Positions 1 through 9,308 of a DNA stretch of 64,000 bases are shown here, one piece after another (within the stretch, counting starts at the first letter, position 1; each line of letters starts with the position of its first letter). The stretch comes from Candidatus Schekmanbacteria bacterium RIFCSPLOWO2_02_FULL_38_14 (GTDB lineage Bacteria; Schekmanbacteria; GWA2-38-11): positions 1 through 64,000 of the forward strand of contig MGDH01000016.1 of the NCBI GenBank assembly GCA_001790855.1, read 5' to 3'. The notes beneath the pieces are model-generated. The model did no database searches and was not told the origin of the DNA. It worked only from the letters and a program-made list of their open reading frames with translations. A program made the position numbers and the translations under genes.

Positions 1-3000
1 TACCCACAGCTCTGCAGTGCCCATAACAATACCACCGCTTACACCCTCAGCACCAGCCCATGTTGTAGCAGTTGTACCGTGCTGCCCTCTTGTAATCCCC
101 GTAAAGCCCGCCCTGTAGATGGTAGTTGGAGCGCTATGCGCTGCTACATCTGTTACATCCACTCCCCTCATCGGTGTCCAAAGGGTTAACCCGGTTATAC
201 TGTTATAGTATATTTCCTCATCATCAATCAAAATACGCCTTTGGTTGCTGCCAGCACCGCTAGAACTTGCGGGCAGTCCTGTTGTTCCTGATAAGACAAT
301 ACCGTAGTCACCAGTTCCATGCCTTGTGGTCCTGAATACAGGCGTTCCTTTTGGATGATTTGCAATACCGTGGTCTCTTGGTCCTCTTGAGCCTCTTCCA
401 GAAAAATCACCACCAGGTGATCCTCCTGGGTCAGTTAAAGTTCTTAGTGTAGTTCCTGATATTGCTCCATACTGGATTACCTCACTCTCTACTACAATAG
501 CGCCTGATGCCGGCAAACTTGCTACACTGCTCAGGACAATCGTGGTATCAGTTGCCCATACATGGCTTGCAAGAGTGCCGTCATTTGCAGGAAGAGCAGT
601 TGTAAGCGTGAGAGCCGTAGCAACCTTATTCCCTGTGTAGTTCACCTTCTCAATAAAAATTGATGACTCAGGCACATAGTTGTTGACGTCTGCATTAGTA
701 GACTTGTCTAAAACCAGCGTTCCCGCTGTAGTAAACCTCACTGATGGTGTACCGAAGGTAGGGTCAGTAACATAGAACGTGCTTGTTGTTTCGGTTATGC
801 CCGCAGCAGTGTTTGAAGAGGATGCCACAGAGGTACTGAACTGCTGTCTGCTCGTGCTCATGTATAATTTGCCATTCAGCGAGACAAAGACAAATCCTTT
901 GCCAAAGGGATCTCCAAAACCGTCTCCTGTAATCTTTATCCAGTTTACCCCGTCTGCACTCTTATAGAGCCTGAAGCCGGTATTAGTTCTCTGGAATGGA
1001 TATACAGCAGCATAAAGCCACCCTTCATGTGAGCCTGTGGTAGCGGTGAAATCATCCCGCTTGTTAAAACCAGCTATTGATGATAAACTTTCTAAAGTTG
1101 CCCCGCCTGAAGCAGTGGGTGTTGTGATACCCAGTGCTGATCCGTTATCTCCTGTAAATAAATCAACCTTCCTTATCCAGTCGCTGTCTACTGTTCCTGC
1201 TGATGTTCCTGCATTTGACGAAAAATATAGCTCGCCTCCGGAAGAATTGTACTGGGCAATTCCCTGCGGAAGGTTATTTGTAGATACTAAAAGAGTATTA
1301 TCAATAACCGGTGAGGCTGTGCCCTCGGTGCTCGGAGCAAAGGCAAAAAGATCAAATGATGTTCCATTGGCGGTTTCACTAAGACCACGCTCGTTTGGGC
1401 CCTTTGTTAAACGAAGCTTATTACCAGAGGCAGGAACATGGTCATTTGCATGGATTCCATAGATTAGCGTACTGCCTTTATTGTCAATGATTGTCACGCT
1501 TGACCTTCCAAGAGTATCATTATGTGCCCAGTGATGGGCAAGCTCATGGTCTAAAGGGGTTGTGCTAAAGGTTACTGTACATATATACATGGATGAACCA
1601 TTAATCAGTGCCGGTGCTGCAGTGATTGTTGCATAGATATCATCAGAGGTGATATCTGTAATCTTAGTCCAGTCACCGTTAGTAACCCAGTTACCATCAC
1701 CACGTGCTCCAGTTATCACACCGTTAGTATATGTTGTCCCTTTGCCTGTACCATTTGCAGGGCCAGCCCTGTAAATCTGTGCACCGGGCTTTGCTGTAAT
1801 CCCGCCCTTTGCAAAAAACAAGTACTTGTCTGATGTGCCAAACTGAACATTGCTGACAGCAGAGGATATTGATGTGCCATAGGTGCCTTGCTCGTCTATA
1901 TCACCGAACGCATCGCTCATTACTATATTCCATGATCCTGCTGATCCGGTTGGTGAATAGTCAAACCGGGCTTGTGTTACGGTGCCGGGTGTCTTATTGT
2001 ATCCTCTGAAATAACCTGTGGCAAATAAATTTCCATCAAACTCAAGTAAATCTTTTATAGCTTTGGTGTCTGTCATGCTGTGGACTTTTGTCCATGTTGT
2101 GCCTGAGCCAGACCATCTCCATATCTCAGCGCCCTGCTGGTTATTAGGGTCTGTCTGCCCATTGCCAAATATTGCTGCCTTGCTTGTTCCTGCATAAAGG
2201 GCACCGTTAAAGCCTGCCAGAGATGTGCCCCAGTTGTTATAGCCAAAATTTAAATAATCTTCAGCGCCTCCGAAACCATCCGCATTAATCTGGGACCATG
2301 TTCCGCCTGTAGGCTCATACTCCCATACCTCGGCACCGGTAATTCCAGTTCCTGTTCCAATTCCACCAGGAAAGTCATTTTGTTTGCCTGTATCCCTTGC
2401 AGGATGAACCTGTTTGCCCATTGTAACATAGAGTTTACCATTAAAGGCTGTCATTGAATCAATAAATATTTTGTCTCCCCTATCAGCATCAGCATTCTCC
2501 CATGCTGTAGATGCTATGCCGTCACCGGCTATCTGATGCCAGTTGTCTGCATAGATATTGCCAGAGAAGCTAAAGTTAACTGCATCAGGGTCAGAAAATT
2601 TCCATGCAACCCTTGAACTCGATCCCCCTGAAGCAATATATTCCGCATTTGGTGCGTGATTGAAATAAGGATTCCCATCAGGGTCATAGCCATATTCATT
2701 ATTGACCGAGATGCCAGAAGTAACACTGCTGATTGTAACATAAGTACCGTAAAGAGTATCTGATGAATTGTTAGTTAAGAGAACTGAGGCTGTAAAAATC
2801 TTATCTCCGGCATTCCAAAAAGAATTTACTCCATCAGTTGAAATTGTGATGTTTGGTGTAACACTAAGTTTTGATGAAACTCCTTTTTTTCTCTTGCCGT
2901 CAAGGTACTCAATCTTCATACTCCCTCTTGCAACATCAATATGGGCAACAAAGCTCTGAATAGGCTTTTTGGAATTTTTTTTCAGAGAACCTTCAACTTC

Positions 3001-3120
3001 CCCATTACCTAAACCAAGTTTTCCGCCGCCTCCGCTATCACCTCCGCATCCTTGGAGGGTTAAGATCAAAAATGTTATTAATATAACTAAGTATAACCCC
3101 TTAGAAAAAACATTTTTCAT
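1..3120 (-). CDS. Large secreted lipoprotein with propeller-like repeats (partial, C-terminus beyond left edge)
   Basis: I read the complement in the frame starting at ATG 3118-3120 and found no stop for 1040 codons up to the window edge. The protein starts with a positively charged N-terminus, a hydrophobic stretch and the lipobox LQGC followed by a Gly-rich linker, so it should be a lipid-anchored exported protein. Residues about 170-700 contain recurring units of the type F-x-G-x-L-Y ... GAEIW, like the Kelch/sialidase-type units of beta-propellers. Further on there are two related units with the pattern LPASG...I-x-Y...GRGSRG...H-x-x-GT-x-V. The function is unknown; a surface-exposed binding or structural role is an inference. 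The start lies 37 nt downstream of the stop of the FG-GAP gene, so the two are probably cotranscribed. Confidence 0.8.
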   Translation of the reverse strand, partial: MKNVFSKGLYLVILITFLILTLQGCGGDSGGGGKLGLGNGEVEGSLKKNSKKPIQSFVAHIDVARGSMKIEYLDGKRKKGVSSKLSVTPNITISTDGVNSFWNAGDKIFTASVLLTNNSSDTLYGTYVTISSVTSGISVNNEYGYDPDGNPYFNHAPNAEYIASGGSSSRVAWKFSDPDAVNFSFSGNIYADNWHQIAGDGIASTAWENADADRGDKIFIDSMTAFNGKLYVTMGKQVHPARDTGKQNDFPGGIGTGTGITGAEVWEYEPTGGTWSQINADGFGGAEDYLNFGYNNWGTSLAGFNGALYAGTSKAAIFGNGQTDPNNQQGAEIWRWSGSGTTWTKVHSMTDTKAIKDLLEFDGNLFATGYFRGYNKTPGTVTQARFDYSPTGSAGSWNIVMSDAFGDIDEQGTYGTSISSAVSNVQFGTSDKYLFFAKGGITAKPGAQIYRAGPANGTGKGTTYTNGVITGARGDGNWVTNGDWTKITDITSDDIYATITAAPALINGSSMYICTVTFSTTPLDHELAHHWAHNDTLGRSSVTIIDNKGSTLIYGIHANDHVPASGNKLRLTKGPNERGLSETANGTSFDLFAFAPSTEGTASPVIDNTLLVSTNNLPQGIAQYNSSGGELYFSSNAGTSAGTVDSDWIRKVDLFTGDNGSALGITTPTASGGATLESLSSIAGFNKRDDFTATTGSHEGWLYAAVYPFQRTNTGFRLYKSADGVNWIKITGDGFGDPFGKGFVFVSLNGKLYMSTSRQQFSTSVASSSNTAAGITETTSTFYVTDPTFGTPSVRFTTAGTLVLDKSTNADVNNYVPESSIFIEKVNYTGNKVATALTLTTALPANDGTLASHVWATDTTIVLSSVASLPASGAIVVESEVIQYGAISGTTLRTLTDPGGSPGGDFSGRGSRGPRDHGIANHPKGTPVFRTTRHGTGDYGIVLSGTTGLPASSSGAGSNQRRILIDDEEIYYNSITGLTLWTPMRGVDVTDVAAHSAPTTIYRAGFTGITRGQHGTTATTWAGAEGVSGGIVMGTAELWV

Positions 3121-3157
3121 AATCCCTTCTCCTTATAAATTACCTTTATAGACTATC

Positions 3158-5152
3158 CTATTTAATTTTTATTACAAATTGCTTACTCTTGGTCTTCTTT
3201 GCAGGACTGCTTGAGTCTGTTACAGTTATTTTGAATTTAAATGTTCCTCGTGTTGTAGGCTTACCTGAAATTGCTCCTGTTGATTTATTCAGTCTCAATC
3301 TGGGAGGCAGTTTCCCACTTGCCAGTTTCCATGTATATGGAGTAGTACCACCACTTGCCTCTATCTTGCCGGAATAGGCTTTTTTCAATTTTCCTGCTGG
3401 CAAAGGAGAAGTTGTGGTAATACTTAAATTAGTAACTGAAGCAGTACCGCTAAAATCCTGAGTCTCATCTTTGGAAAGGGCTGTGAAGTCTTTTTGGGTT
3501 GGTGTAAAGGCATATCCTGTCAAAGTCGGGGTGACTGTGTAATCCTTGTCTCCTTCAAGCCCTGAGAAGGTATATTTCCCGTCACTTCCGGGATTGGTGG
3601 TTGCGCTATCTCCGCCGCTCAATGTAACTGTCACACCAATTACACTGCCGCTTCCTCCTGAAAGGCTAATCGTTCCAGATATGGTATATGTAGCTTCGGT
3701 AAAATCCTGCACCTCATCCTGAGAAAGGCTGGTAAAATCTGCTTTGGTCGGGTCAAAGATATAGCCTGGCAAGGTGGGAGTAACCGTATAATTCTTCCCT
3801 TGTTCAAGTCCCTCCTCAAAAGAATATATTCCATTATTAAGCCCGGGAGAAGTTACAGGATTTGTGGTAGCACTTTTATCTCCGCTCAGTGTAACTGTTA
3901 CATCAGTTGCGCTTTTGCTTCCTCCTGAAAGAGCAATTTCACCTGTAATTGCATGGGGAAGCATATCTGCTGATTTGTCAGTAAAAACACCTGTCCCATC
4001 ATTTATCAGAAGCCTATTATTACCGCCGAAATTGGTAACAAATATATCAGGTTTGTCATCCCCATTGGCATCACCTGTTGCCGCACCACTGCTGTAATCA
4101 TCATCCACCGGCAAGGTTCCTTCTGTAAAATGGCCTGAACCATTATTAATAAGCAGTTTGTCCTGCCCGTCATTTGCCACAAAAATGTCATAGTCACCAT
4201 CATTATCTACATCAACAGCAACAGCACTCCAGCTTGAATCTGAAATCTGTGGCAAATTTGCAGTTTTATCTTCAAACTCTGATGTTCCTGAATTAAAGAT
4301 ATATAACCTGTTCTGCTGTCCTTTTGCATTAGTAACAAAAATATCATTCTTGTTGTCACCGCTAAAATCCTTGATTATAACAGAAGAGCTGAAGTCTGTG
4401 TCTTGCGGAAAAAAACCAGTGCTTGCTGCGCTAAAACTCCCTGAACCATTATTAAGATACACTTTATTTACTACACCGCTATCTTTACCATTGGCTACAA
4501 ATATGTCTACATCGCCGTCATTGTCCAAATCTCCAAAAGCTGCATCAAAACTGTAATCATTAAAACTTGGCAGGTTTAAAGAGGTCTTATCTGCAAACTT
4601 ACTTATTCCGGTATTATAAATGTATAACCTGTTCTGCTGTCCTCCGTCATTTGCAATATAAATATAATCAACCTTATTATCACTGTTAATATCAGCCACA
4701 GTTGCAGAAATGCTTGAATCCTCATCATTAGGAATTATAATATTATTATATGTATCCCCTACCTTGCTTGAATCCTCAGTAAACTGCCCGCTACCGTTAT
4801 TAAGGAGAAGTCTGTTTGCAACGCTAAGAGAATTAACAGCCAGAATATCCGGTTTTCCATCTTCATTAAAATCACCAACAACTACTTTTTCAGTAACAGT
4901 TGAGTTACTGCCAGTAATTCTTGTAGAGGTTTCATCTATAAAATATAGATTGTTGTTATTTATTAATATTCTGATTGCATTGCTTGTAGAACCGTAGGAA
5001 GAGCTTGAAACAATCAAATCTTTGTCACCATCATTATCAATGTCTGTAAAAACAGCGCTTGTATAAGGACGGGGAATCTCACCGTAACAGAAATTTGCAA
5101 AAAGTAAAATCAAGAAAACGATTAGAGAAAATCTAGCAGATTTGAAATACAT
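3158..5152 (-). CDS. Exported FG-GAP/VCBS-repeat protein with carboxypeptidase-regulatory-like and He_PIG-type domains
   Basis: This 664-residue protein begins with a signal peptide (hydrophobic core at about residues 8-24). About seven FG-GAP/integrin-alpha type repeats follow, each with a calcium-loop-like motif such as DIDNDGDKD, DFNEDGKPD, DLDNDGDVD or DVDNDGDYD, which is consistent with a seven-bladed propeller at about residues 30-400. Two similar beta-sandwich repeats (ISGTISLSGG..., each ending D-F-T-x-L-S-x-D-E) come next and resemble carboxypeptidase-regulatory-like domains. The last ~90 residues resemble an Ig-like He_PIG domain (GKLPPRLRLNKSTGAISG). These features point to an extracellular or outer-surface protein. 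The substrate or partner is not visible. It is probably the first gene of a two-gene unit with the downstream lipoprotein. Confidence 0.8.
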   Translation of the reverse strand: MYFKSARFSLIVFLILLFANFCYGEIPRPYTSAVFTDIDNDGDKDLIVSSSSYGSTSNAIRILINNNNLYFIDETSTRITGSNSTVTEKVVVGDFNEDGKPDILAVNSLSVANRLLLNNGSGQFTEDSSKVGDTYNNIIIPNDEDSSISATVADINSDNKVDYIYIANDGGQQNRLYIYNTGISKFADKTSLNLPSFNDYSFDAAFGDLDNDGDVDIFVANGKDSGVVNKVYLNNGSGSFSAASTGFFPQDTDFSSSVIIKDFSGDNKNDIFVTNAKGQQNRLYIFNSGTSEFEDKTANLPQISDSSWSAVAVDVDNDGDYDIFVANDGQDKLLINNGSGHFTEGTLPVDDDYSSGAATGDANGDDKPDIFVTNFGGNNRLLINDGTGVFTDKSADMLPHAITGEIALSGGSKSATDVTVTLSGDKSATTNPVTSPGLNNGIYSFEEGLEQGKNYTVTPTLPGYIFDPTKADFTSLSQDEVQDFTEATYTISGTISLSGGSGSVIGVTVTLSGGDSATTNPGSDGKYTFSGLEGDKDYTVTPTLTGYAFTPTQKDFTALSKDETQDFSGTASVTNLSITTTSPLPAGKLKKAYSGKIEASGGTTPYTWKLASGKLPPRLRLNKSTGAISGKPTTRGTFKFKITVTDSSSPAKKTKSKQFVIKIK

Positions 5153-5415
5153 TTATTCCTCCTTTTGAGTAAAAGGTAAAAAAAATATCTAATTTCTTTC
5201 TAAGCTCAGGCAATTTTTTGCAGAACCACCCCTTTCTAATAATTTAAATTTATACAAGATTTTAACTTACTTTATCCGTCATATTGCAGAAACAGACCTT
5301 ATCTGAATTTTAAGACATTATAAAAAATATTTTAATTCATTTCTATAAAAAACACTATTTCTTATTAATTATCCTTAATTTATTGTCAACAAAAATTCAA
5401 CTTCTACTTTTCCTC

Positions 5416-5444
5416 TTGACATCGCATAAACCTCCTTATATATC
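5416..5444 (+). promoter_or_regulatory. Candidate sigma70 promoter
   Basis: A perfect -35 TTGACA (5416-5421) is followed by a 17-nt spacer and TATATC (5439-5444, 4 of 6 matches). The expected start site is near 5452. It could transcribe the small ORF at 5472, or read through into ugd with a leader of about 250 nt. Confidence 0.45.
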
Positions 5445-5471
5445 TTATCACCTCGTAAATGGCAGAAAGCC

Positions 5472-5564
5472 ATGATGAAGCACTATCCTAAATTCATTGC
5501 GGGAAGCAAAGCAATTGAGGATTTAACAGAAGATGTTGGCTGTCAGTCAACAGGTAAAAATTAA
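5472..5564 (+). CDS. Possible 30-aa small ORF, unrecognised
   Basis: The ORF ATG ATG AAG ... TAA encodes a polar 30-residue peptide with one Cys. It is flanked by a candidate promoter about 30 nt upstream and a hairpin terminator 5 nt downstream. There is no convincing Shine-Dalgarno and I recognise no family. The unit may be a small RNA gene or decayed coding sequence instead of a real peptide gene. Confidence 0.2.
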   Translation: MMKHYPKFIAGSKAIEDLTEDVGCQSTGKN

Positions 5565-5568
5565 AAAC

Positions 5569-5596
5569 AAAAAGGCTAAATCAGGTAGTCTTTTTT
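5569..5596 (+). terminator. Candidate Rho-independent terminator
   Basis: Arms AAAAAGGCTA (5569-5578) and TAGTCTTTTT (5586-5595) pair over 10 bp with one G-U pair and a 7-nt loop, followed by a T-rich tract. The stem is AT-rich and therefore weak. Confidence 0.4.
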
Positions 5597-5707
5597 ATTT
5601 ATCTGCTAATAAGAGCAGGTATATTTCCCGAAAAACATAAAGCTTGCTGGGGTAAAGAAATCTGTTGCTTGGATAAAAAATCATAAAACTTATTTCGGAG
5701 GAAAAAA

Positions 5708-7006
5708 ATGAACATCTGCGTCATTGGCACAGGCTATGTCGGACTTGTAACAGGCGCTGTATTTGCAGACCTTGGTAATGATGTGATATGCGTTGACAGC
5801 GATGAGAAAAAAATTGAAATGCTGAATAAAAACATAATGCCAATCTACGAGCCCGGGCTTGAAGAAATGGTATCAAGAAATTTTTCTGACAAAAGACTTG
5901 TCTTTACCTCTAATCTGGAAATGGGAGTAAAAAGATCAGATGTGATTTTCATAGCTGTTGGAACGCCTCCGAAAGAAAACGGAGAAACTGATTTGACATA
6001 TATAGAGGAAGCAGCAAGAGGAATAGCCAAATATATTGATAAATACAAGGTCATAGTCAACAAATCTACTGTTCCTGTTGGCACCGGCGATTTTGTAAGA
6101 GAAATCATTGAAAAGAATAAAAAAACTAATGTTGATTTTGATGTTCTATCAAACCCTGAATTTTTAAGAGAAGGCTCGGCAATAAGAGACACGCTGCACC
6201 CGGACAGAATTGTAATAGGCGCGCCATCAAAACAGGTAGCAATGGTTCTTCTTGAACTTTATGCTACCCTTGAAAGGCCAATGATTATAACTGACATTTA
6301 CAGCGCTGAGATGATAAAGTATGCGTCAAACTCCTTCCTTGCATTAAAAATTTCATTTATTAACTCAGTTGCTGACCTGTGTGAAAAAACAGGTGCAAAT
6401 GTAACTGATGTTGCAAAAGGAATGGGGCTTGACTCAAGAATTGGCCAGAATTTTCTGGACCCGGGTCTTGGCTACGGGGGTTCGTGTTTCCCAAAAGATG
6501 TTGACTCGTTTATAAAAACTGCTGAAAGATTCTCTCATCAGTTTGAAATACTAAAGGCTGCTGTAGAAGTAAACAGGCAGAGATGCCCAAAGTTTATAAA
6601 CAAGATGAAAAATGTGCTCGGAACATTAAAGGGGAAGACTATAGGGATTCTTGGGCTTTCATTTAAACCCAACACTGATGATATAAGGGAAGCAAAATCC
6701 CTTGAACTGATATCATTTTTAATAAATGAAGGAGCCAATATAAGAGCATACGACCCTGTGGCAATGGATAATACAAAAGCCCTGTTTCCCGGTATCACTT
6801 ACTGCAGCAACCCATACGAATTGGCAGAAGGATGTGATGCCCTTGCAATTGTAACGGAATGGAGAGAATTCAGATTTTTAAATCTTGAAAAAATCAAGCA
6901 GGCTATGAAACGTCCTGTTATTTTTGACGGAAGGAACATTTACGACCCTGCAAGAAAGAAAAAACTGGGATTTGAGTATTACAGCATAGGCAGACAAAAA
7001 TGTTAA
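5708..7006 (+). CDS. ugd: UDP-glucose/GDP-mannose 6-dehydrogenase family (UDP-glucose 6-dehydrogenase)
   Basis: This cytoplasmic NAD-dependent four-electron oxidase converts UDP-glucose (or a close relative) to the uronic acid for surface polysaccharides. The 432 residues are full length. The N-terminal Rossmann motif GTGYVGLVTG is at residues 7-16, and the catalytic-cysteine motif GYGGSCFPKD has its Cys at residue 260. The central dimerisation helix and C-terminal UDP-binding domain (GLSFKPNTDDIREA) are present. The start is supported by GGAGG about 6 nt upstream. It overlaps yicC by 7 nt and heads the run ugd-yicC-gmk-maf-yggU. Substrate choice (UDP-Glc or GDP-Man) is not certain from motifs alone. 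Confidence 0.93.
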   Translation: MNICVIGTGYVGLVTGAVFADLGNDVICVDSDEKKIEMLNKNIMPIYEPGLEEMVSRNFSDKRLVFTSNLEMGVKRSDVIFIAVGTPPKENGETDLTYIEEAARGIAKYIDKYKVIVNKSTVPVGTGDFVREIIEKNKKTNVDFDVLSNPEFLREGSAIRDTLHPDRIVIGAPSKQVAMVLLELYATLERPMIITDIYSAEMIKYASNSFLALKISFINSVADLCEKTGANVTDVAKGMGLDSRIGQNFLDPGLGYGGSCFPKDVDSFIKTAERFSHQFEILKAAVEVNRQRCPKFINKMKNVLGTLKGKTIGILGLSFKPNTDDIREAKSLELISFLINEGANIRAYDPVAMDNTKALFPGITYCSNPYELAEGCDALAIVTEWREFRFLNLEKIKQAMKRPVIFDGRNIYDPARKKKLGFEYYSIGRQKC

Positions 7007-7881
7007 AAAGCATGACAGGATTCGGGCAGGGAGAAGCCAGCAGCAACCTGCATAAAATCAGAATTGAAATCCGCTCCGTCAATCACCGCTATCTTGAAAT
7101 CTCCGCGAAACTTCCGGGAATATTAAAATCTTTTGAAAGAAAGGCTTTTGAAGAGCTTAAAAAAAATTTCTCCCGTGGAAAGTTTGAACTTTTTCTGAAC
7201 CTTGATTCAAATACCAGCCAGCCTATCAAGGAAATAGAATTAGACCTCAGGCTTGCAGAAAACTATATAAAAGTCTTGAAGGAGTTAAAGGATATTTATT
7301 CTCTTTCGGGAGAAATCACTGTATCAGATGTTGCAAAACTGAGGGATATTTTTATTCTAAAAGAATCACAGGATGATGAAAGCTGCATTGACAGGCTTTT
7401 TGAATCAGCTCTTTCTCAGGCAATAAGCGCAATCAGGGAAAGCCGGATTTCAGAAGGAATTATCATTGAAAAGGATATGAGAAAAAGAGTTCTGGATATC
7501 TTGAAATCTGTTCAGCAGATTGATGAAAAAAAAGAGTCGTTTCTTCTTGCATATAAAGACAAACTGCAGGAAAGGATAAAAAAAATATCTTCAGGAATTG
7601 AAATAGACCCTGCAAAAATAGAGGAACAGATAGTGCTTTTTGCTGAGAAAAGCGACATCACAGAAGAAGTTTTAAGGGCTAAAACCCATCTTGAAAATTT
7701 TTTAAAGCTTTTTAAAGAATGCGAACCTGTTGGAAGAAAAATGGATTTCTACATACAGGAAATTAACCGCGAAATAAACACAATGAGCTCCAAAAGCAGC
7801 AGCGTGATTGTCTCAGAAACAGCAGTCATAGTGAAGGCTGAACTTGAAAAGATAAGAGAGCAGGTACAGAATGTTGAGTAG
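7000..7881 (+). CDS. yicC: YicC family endoribonuclease-like protein
   Basis: The 293-residue protein has the canonical YicC start (MLKSMTGFG) and the family pattern of an N-terminal YicC domain (about 1-155) and a C-terminal DUF1732 domain ending in a conserved helical tail (EINREINTMSSKS). E. coli YicC is described as an RNase; the role in this organism is inferred from family membership. It overlaps ugd by 7 nt and gmk by 11 nt. The yicC-gmk pairing is common in bacteria and supports both calls. Confidence 0.92.
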   Translation: MLKSMTGFGQGEASSNLHKIRIEIRSVNHRYLEISAKLPGILKSFERKAFEELKKNFSRGKFELFLNLDSNTSQPIKEIELDLRLAENYIKVLKELKDIYSLSGEITVSDVAKLRDIFILKESQDDESCIDRLFESALSQAISAIRESRISEGIIIEKDMRKRVLDILKSVQQIDEKKESFLLAYKDKLQERIKKISSGIEIDPAKIEEQIVLFAEKSDITEEVLRAKTHLENFLKLFKECEPVGRKMDFYIQEINREINTMSSKSSSVIVSETAVIVKAELEKIREQVQNVE

Positions 7882-8485
7882 AAAAAACTTCCTTCTGATA
7901 GTTTCTGCGCCTTCAGGGGGAGGAAAAACCACTCTGTGCAAAAAACTAATTGAATCTCTCCCTGATATAAAACTCTCTGTTTCCTATACCACAAGAACGC
8001 CAAGAAGCGGTGAAATCAATGGAAATGATTATTTCTTCATCTCAGGCAAACGTTTCAGGGAAATGAAATCAAAGGGGGCTTTTGCCGAGTGGGCGCTGGT
8101 TCACGGGAATTATTATGGAACAACTTTAAAAAATGTAAAGGAAGCAATGGACAGGGGAAATGATCTGGTTTTAGCCATTGACACGCAGGGTGCCACAAAA
8201 GCAAGAAAGAAGTTCAAAAATTCGCTACTTGTCTTTGTAATCCCTTCTTCTTTAAAGGAACTTGAAAAAAGATTAAAAAGCAGGAATGCTGACTCCTTTG
8301 AGGAAATAGAGAAAAGGCTGAAAGCTGCCTTAAAGGAAATAAAATGTATTCCCAGATATGATTACCTGATAATTAATGACAATATCCATTCAGCCTTATC
8401 AGAGTTAAAATCCATTGTCATTGCTGAAAGGATAAAAGTCTCAAGAATCAAGGAAAAGAAATTCAGCTTAAAAAACCTTCTCTGA
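7871..8485 (+). CDS. gmk: Guanylate kinase
   Basis: The enzyme phosphorylates GMP to GDP with ATP in the cytoplasm. The 204-residue protein has the P-loop SAPSGGGKTT at residues 12-21 and the guanylate-kinase signature region with TRTPRSGEINGNDYFFI, which forms the GMP-binding site. Length is normal. It overlaps yicC at its start, and its stop (TGA) overlaps the maf start by one base in a TGATG-type junction, which implies translational coupling. Confidence 0.96.
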   Translation: MLSRKNFLLIVSAPSGGGKTTLCKKLIESLPDIKLSVSYTTRTPRSGEINGNDYFFISGKRFREMKSKGAFAEWALVHGNYYGTTLKNVKEAMDRGNDLVLAIDTQGATKARKKFKNSLLVFVIPSSLKELEKRLKSRNADSFEEIEKRLKAALKEIKCIPRYDYLIINDNIHSALSELKSIVIAERIKVSRIKEKKFSLKNLL

Positions 8486-9063
8486 TGAACACACATATTA
8501 TTTTAGCTTCATCCTCACCGAGAAAAAATTCTCTGCTAACTGAAACAGGACTAAAATTTAAAACTGTACCATCCAATGTTGATGAAAAAGCAAAAATTTC
8601 AGAAAGTGCAGAGGATTTTGCTTTAAGAACAGCAAAAGAAAAAGCCTTAAAGGCTTCATTGAAAGAGAAGGGAATAATCATAGCTGCTGATACAGTGATT
8701 AAGATTGATAGTTCAATTATCGGGAAACCGAAAGACGGAAAAGATGCTGTAAGAATCCTCTCGCGTTTGAGCGGAAGAAAACATGCTGTGATAACAGGGC
8801 TTGCTGTTTATGATACTTCAACAAAAAGATTCTATACCAAATGTGTAAGGACATATGTGACAATGGATACACTGAGCCCTGAACAGATAAAATCCTATGT
8901 CAGAACAGGAGAACCGCTGGATAAAGCAGGCGGATATGCCATACAGGGCAAAGGGAAATTTTTTATTCGCAAAATCGACGGATGCTATTTTAATGTTGTT
9001 GGACTTCCCCTGAATGCCCTGTCAAAGCTTTTAAATAAAGCAGGATGCAAAAAACTCTTTTAA
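8485..9063 (+). CDS. maf: Maf family nucleoside triphosphate pyrophosphatase
   Basis: The 192-residue Maf/HAM1-like fold protein hydrolyses non-canonical or modified nucleoside triphosphates (dTTP/UTP/m7GTP type, depending on subfamily). Visible motifs are the N-terminal SSSPRKNSLL substrate loop, the AADTVIK metal-binding region and the GEPLDKAGGYAIQGKG signature near residues 135-152. These match the dTTP/UTP pyrophosphatase (YhdE-like) pattern. It is coupled to gmk by a one-base overlap and overlaps the next gene by 19 nt. Confidence 0.92.
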   Translation: MNTHIILASSSPRKNSLLTETGLKFKTVPSNVDEKAKISESAEDFALRTAKEKALKASLKEKGIIIAADTVIKIDSSIIGKPKDGKDAVRILSRLSGRKHAVITGLAVYDTSTKRFYTKCVRTYVTMDTLSPEQIKSYVRTGEPLDKAGGYAIQGKGKFFIRKIDGCYFNVVGLPLNALSKLLNKAGCKKLF

Positions 9064-9308
9064 AAATAAAGGTTACTCCACGTTCTTCAAAAAATGAAGT
9101 AAAGGAACTTTCTGATGGCGTGCTAAGAATCCGCCTCACATCTCCTCCGACAGAAGGTAAGGCAAATGAGCATCTCGTAAAATTTCTGGCTGAAATTTTT
9201 AATATTAAAAAATCAGATATAAGAATTGTATCAGGTTTTAAATCACGGGAAAAACTGGTAGAAATCTCTGCAAAATCCATTCAGATACCAACAATAAAAA
9301 AAGTTTAA
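9045..9308 (+). CDS. DUF167 / YggU family protein
   Basis: This small 87-residue protein has the YggU/DUF167 hallmarks: an N-terminal KVTPRSSKNEV strand and the loop LTSPPTEGKANE, followed by a helix and a predicted VSG-x-KSREK motif. The biochemical function of the family is unknown. It overlaps maf by 19 nt and ends the ugd-yicC-gmk-maf transcription unit. Confidence 0.88.
   Translation: MQKTLLKIKVTPRSSKNEVKELSDGVLRIRLTSPPTEGKANEHLVKFLAEIFNIKKSDIRIVSGFKSREKLVEISAKSIQIPTIKKV

Larger units (their letters stand above)
5153..5707. other. 555-bp divergent intergenic region
   Basis: This AT-rich gap separates the leftward surface-protein pair from rightward ugd. It holds a candidate plus-strand promoter (5416-5444), a 30-codon ORF (5472-5564) and a hairpin followed by a T-run (5569-5596). 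A perfect TTGACA on the minus strand (5384-5389) may belong to a promoter for the FG-GAP gene, but its -10 partner is poor. A strong Shine-Dalgarno (GGAGG, about 5697-5701) sits just before ugd. I recognise nothing else here. Confidence 0.5.

Noticed and set aside
1037-1462. A 141-codon ORF on the plus strand inside the lipoprotein gene
   Set aside because: It lies antisense to an uninterrupted 1040-codon frame with lipobox and repeat structure, and its own composition is not protein-like.
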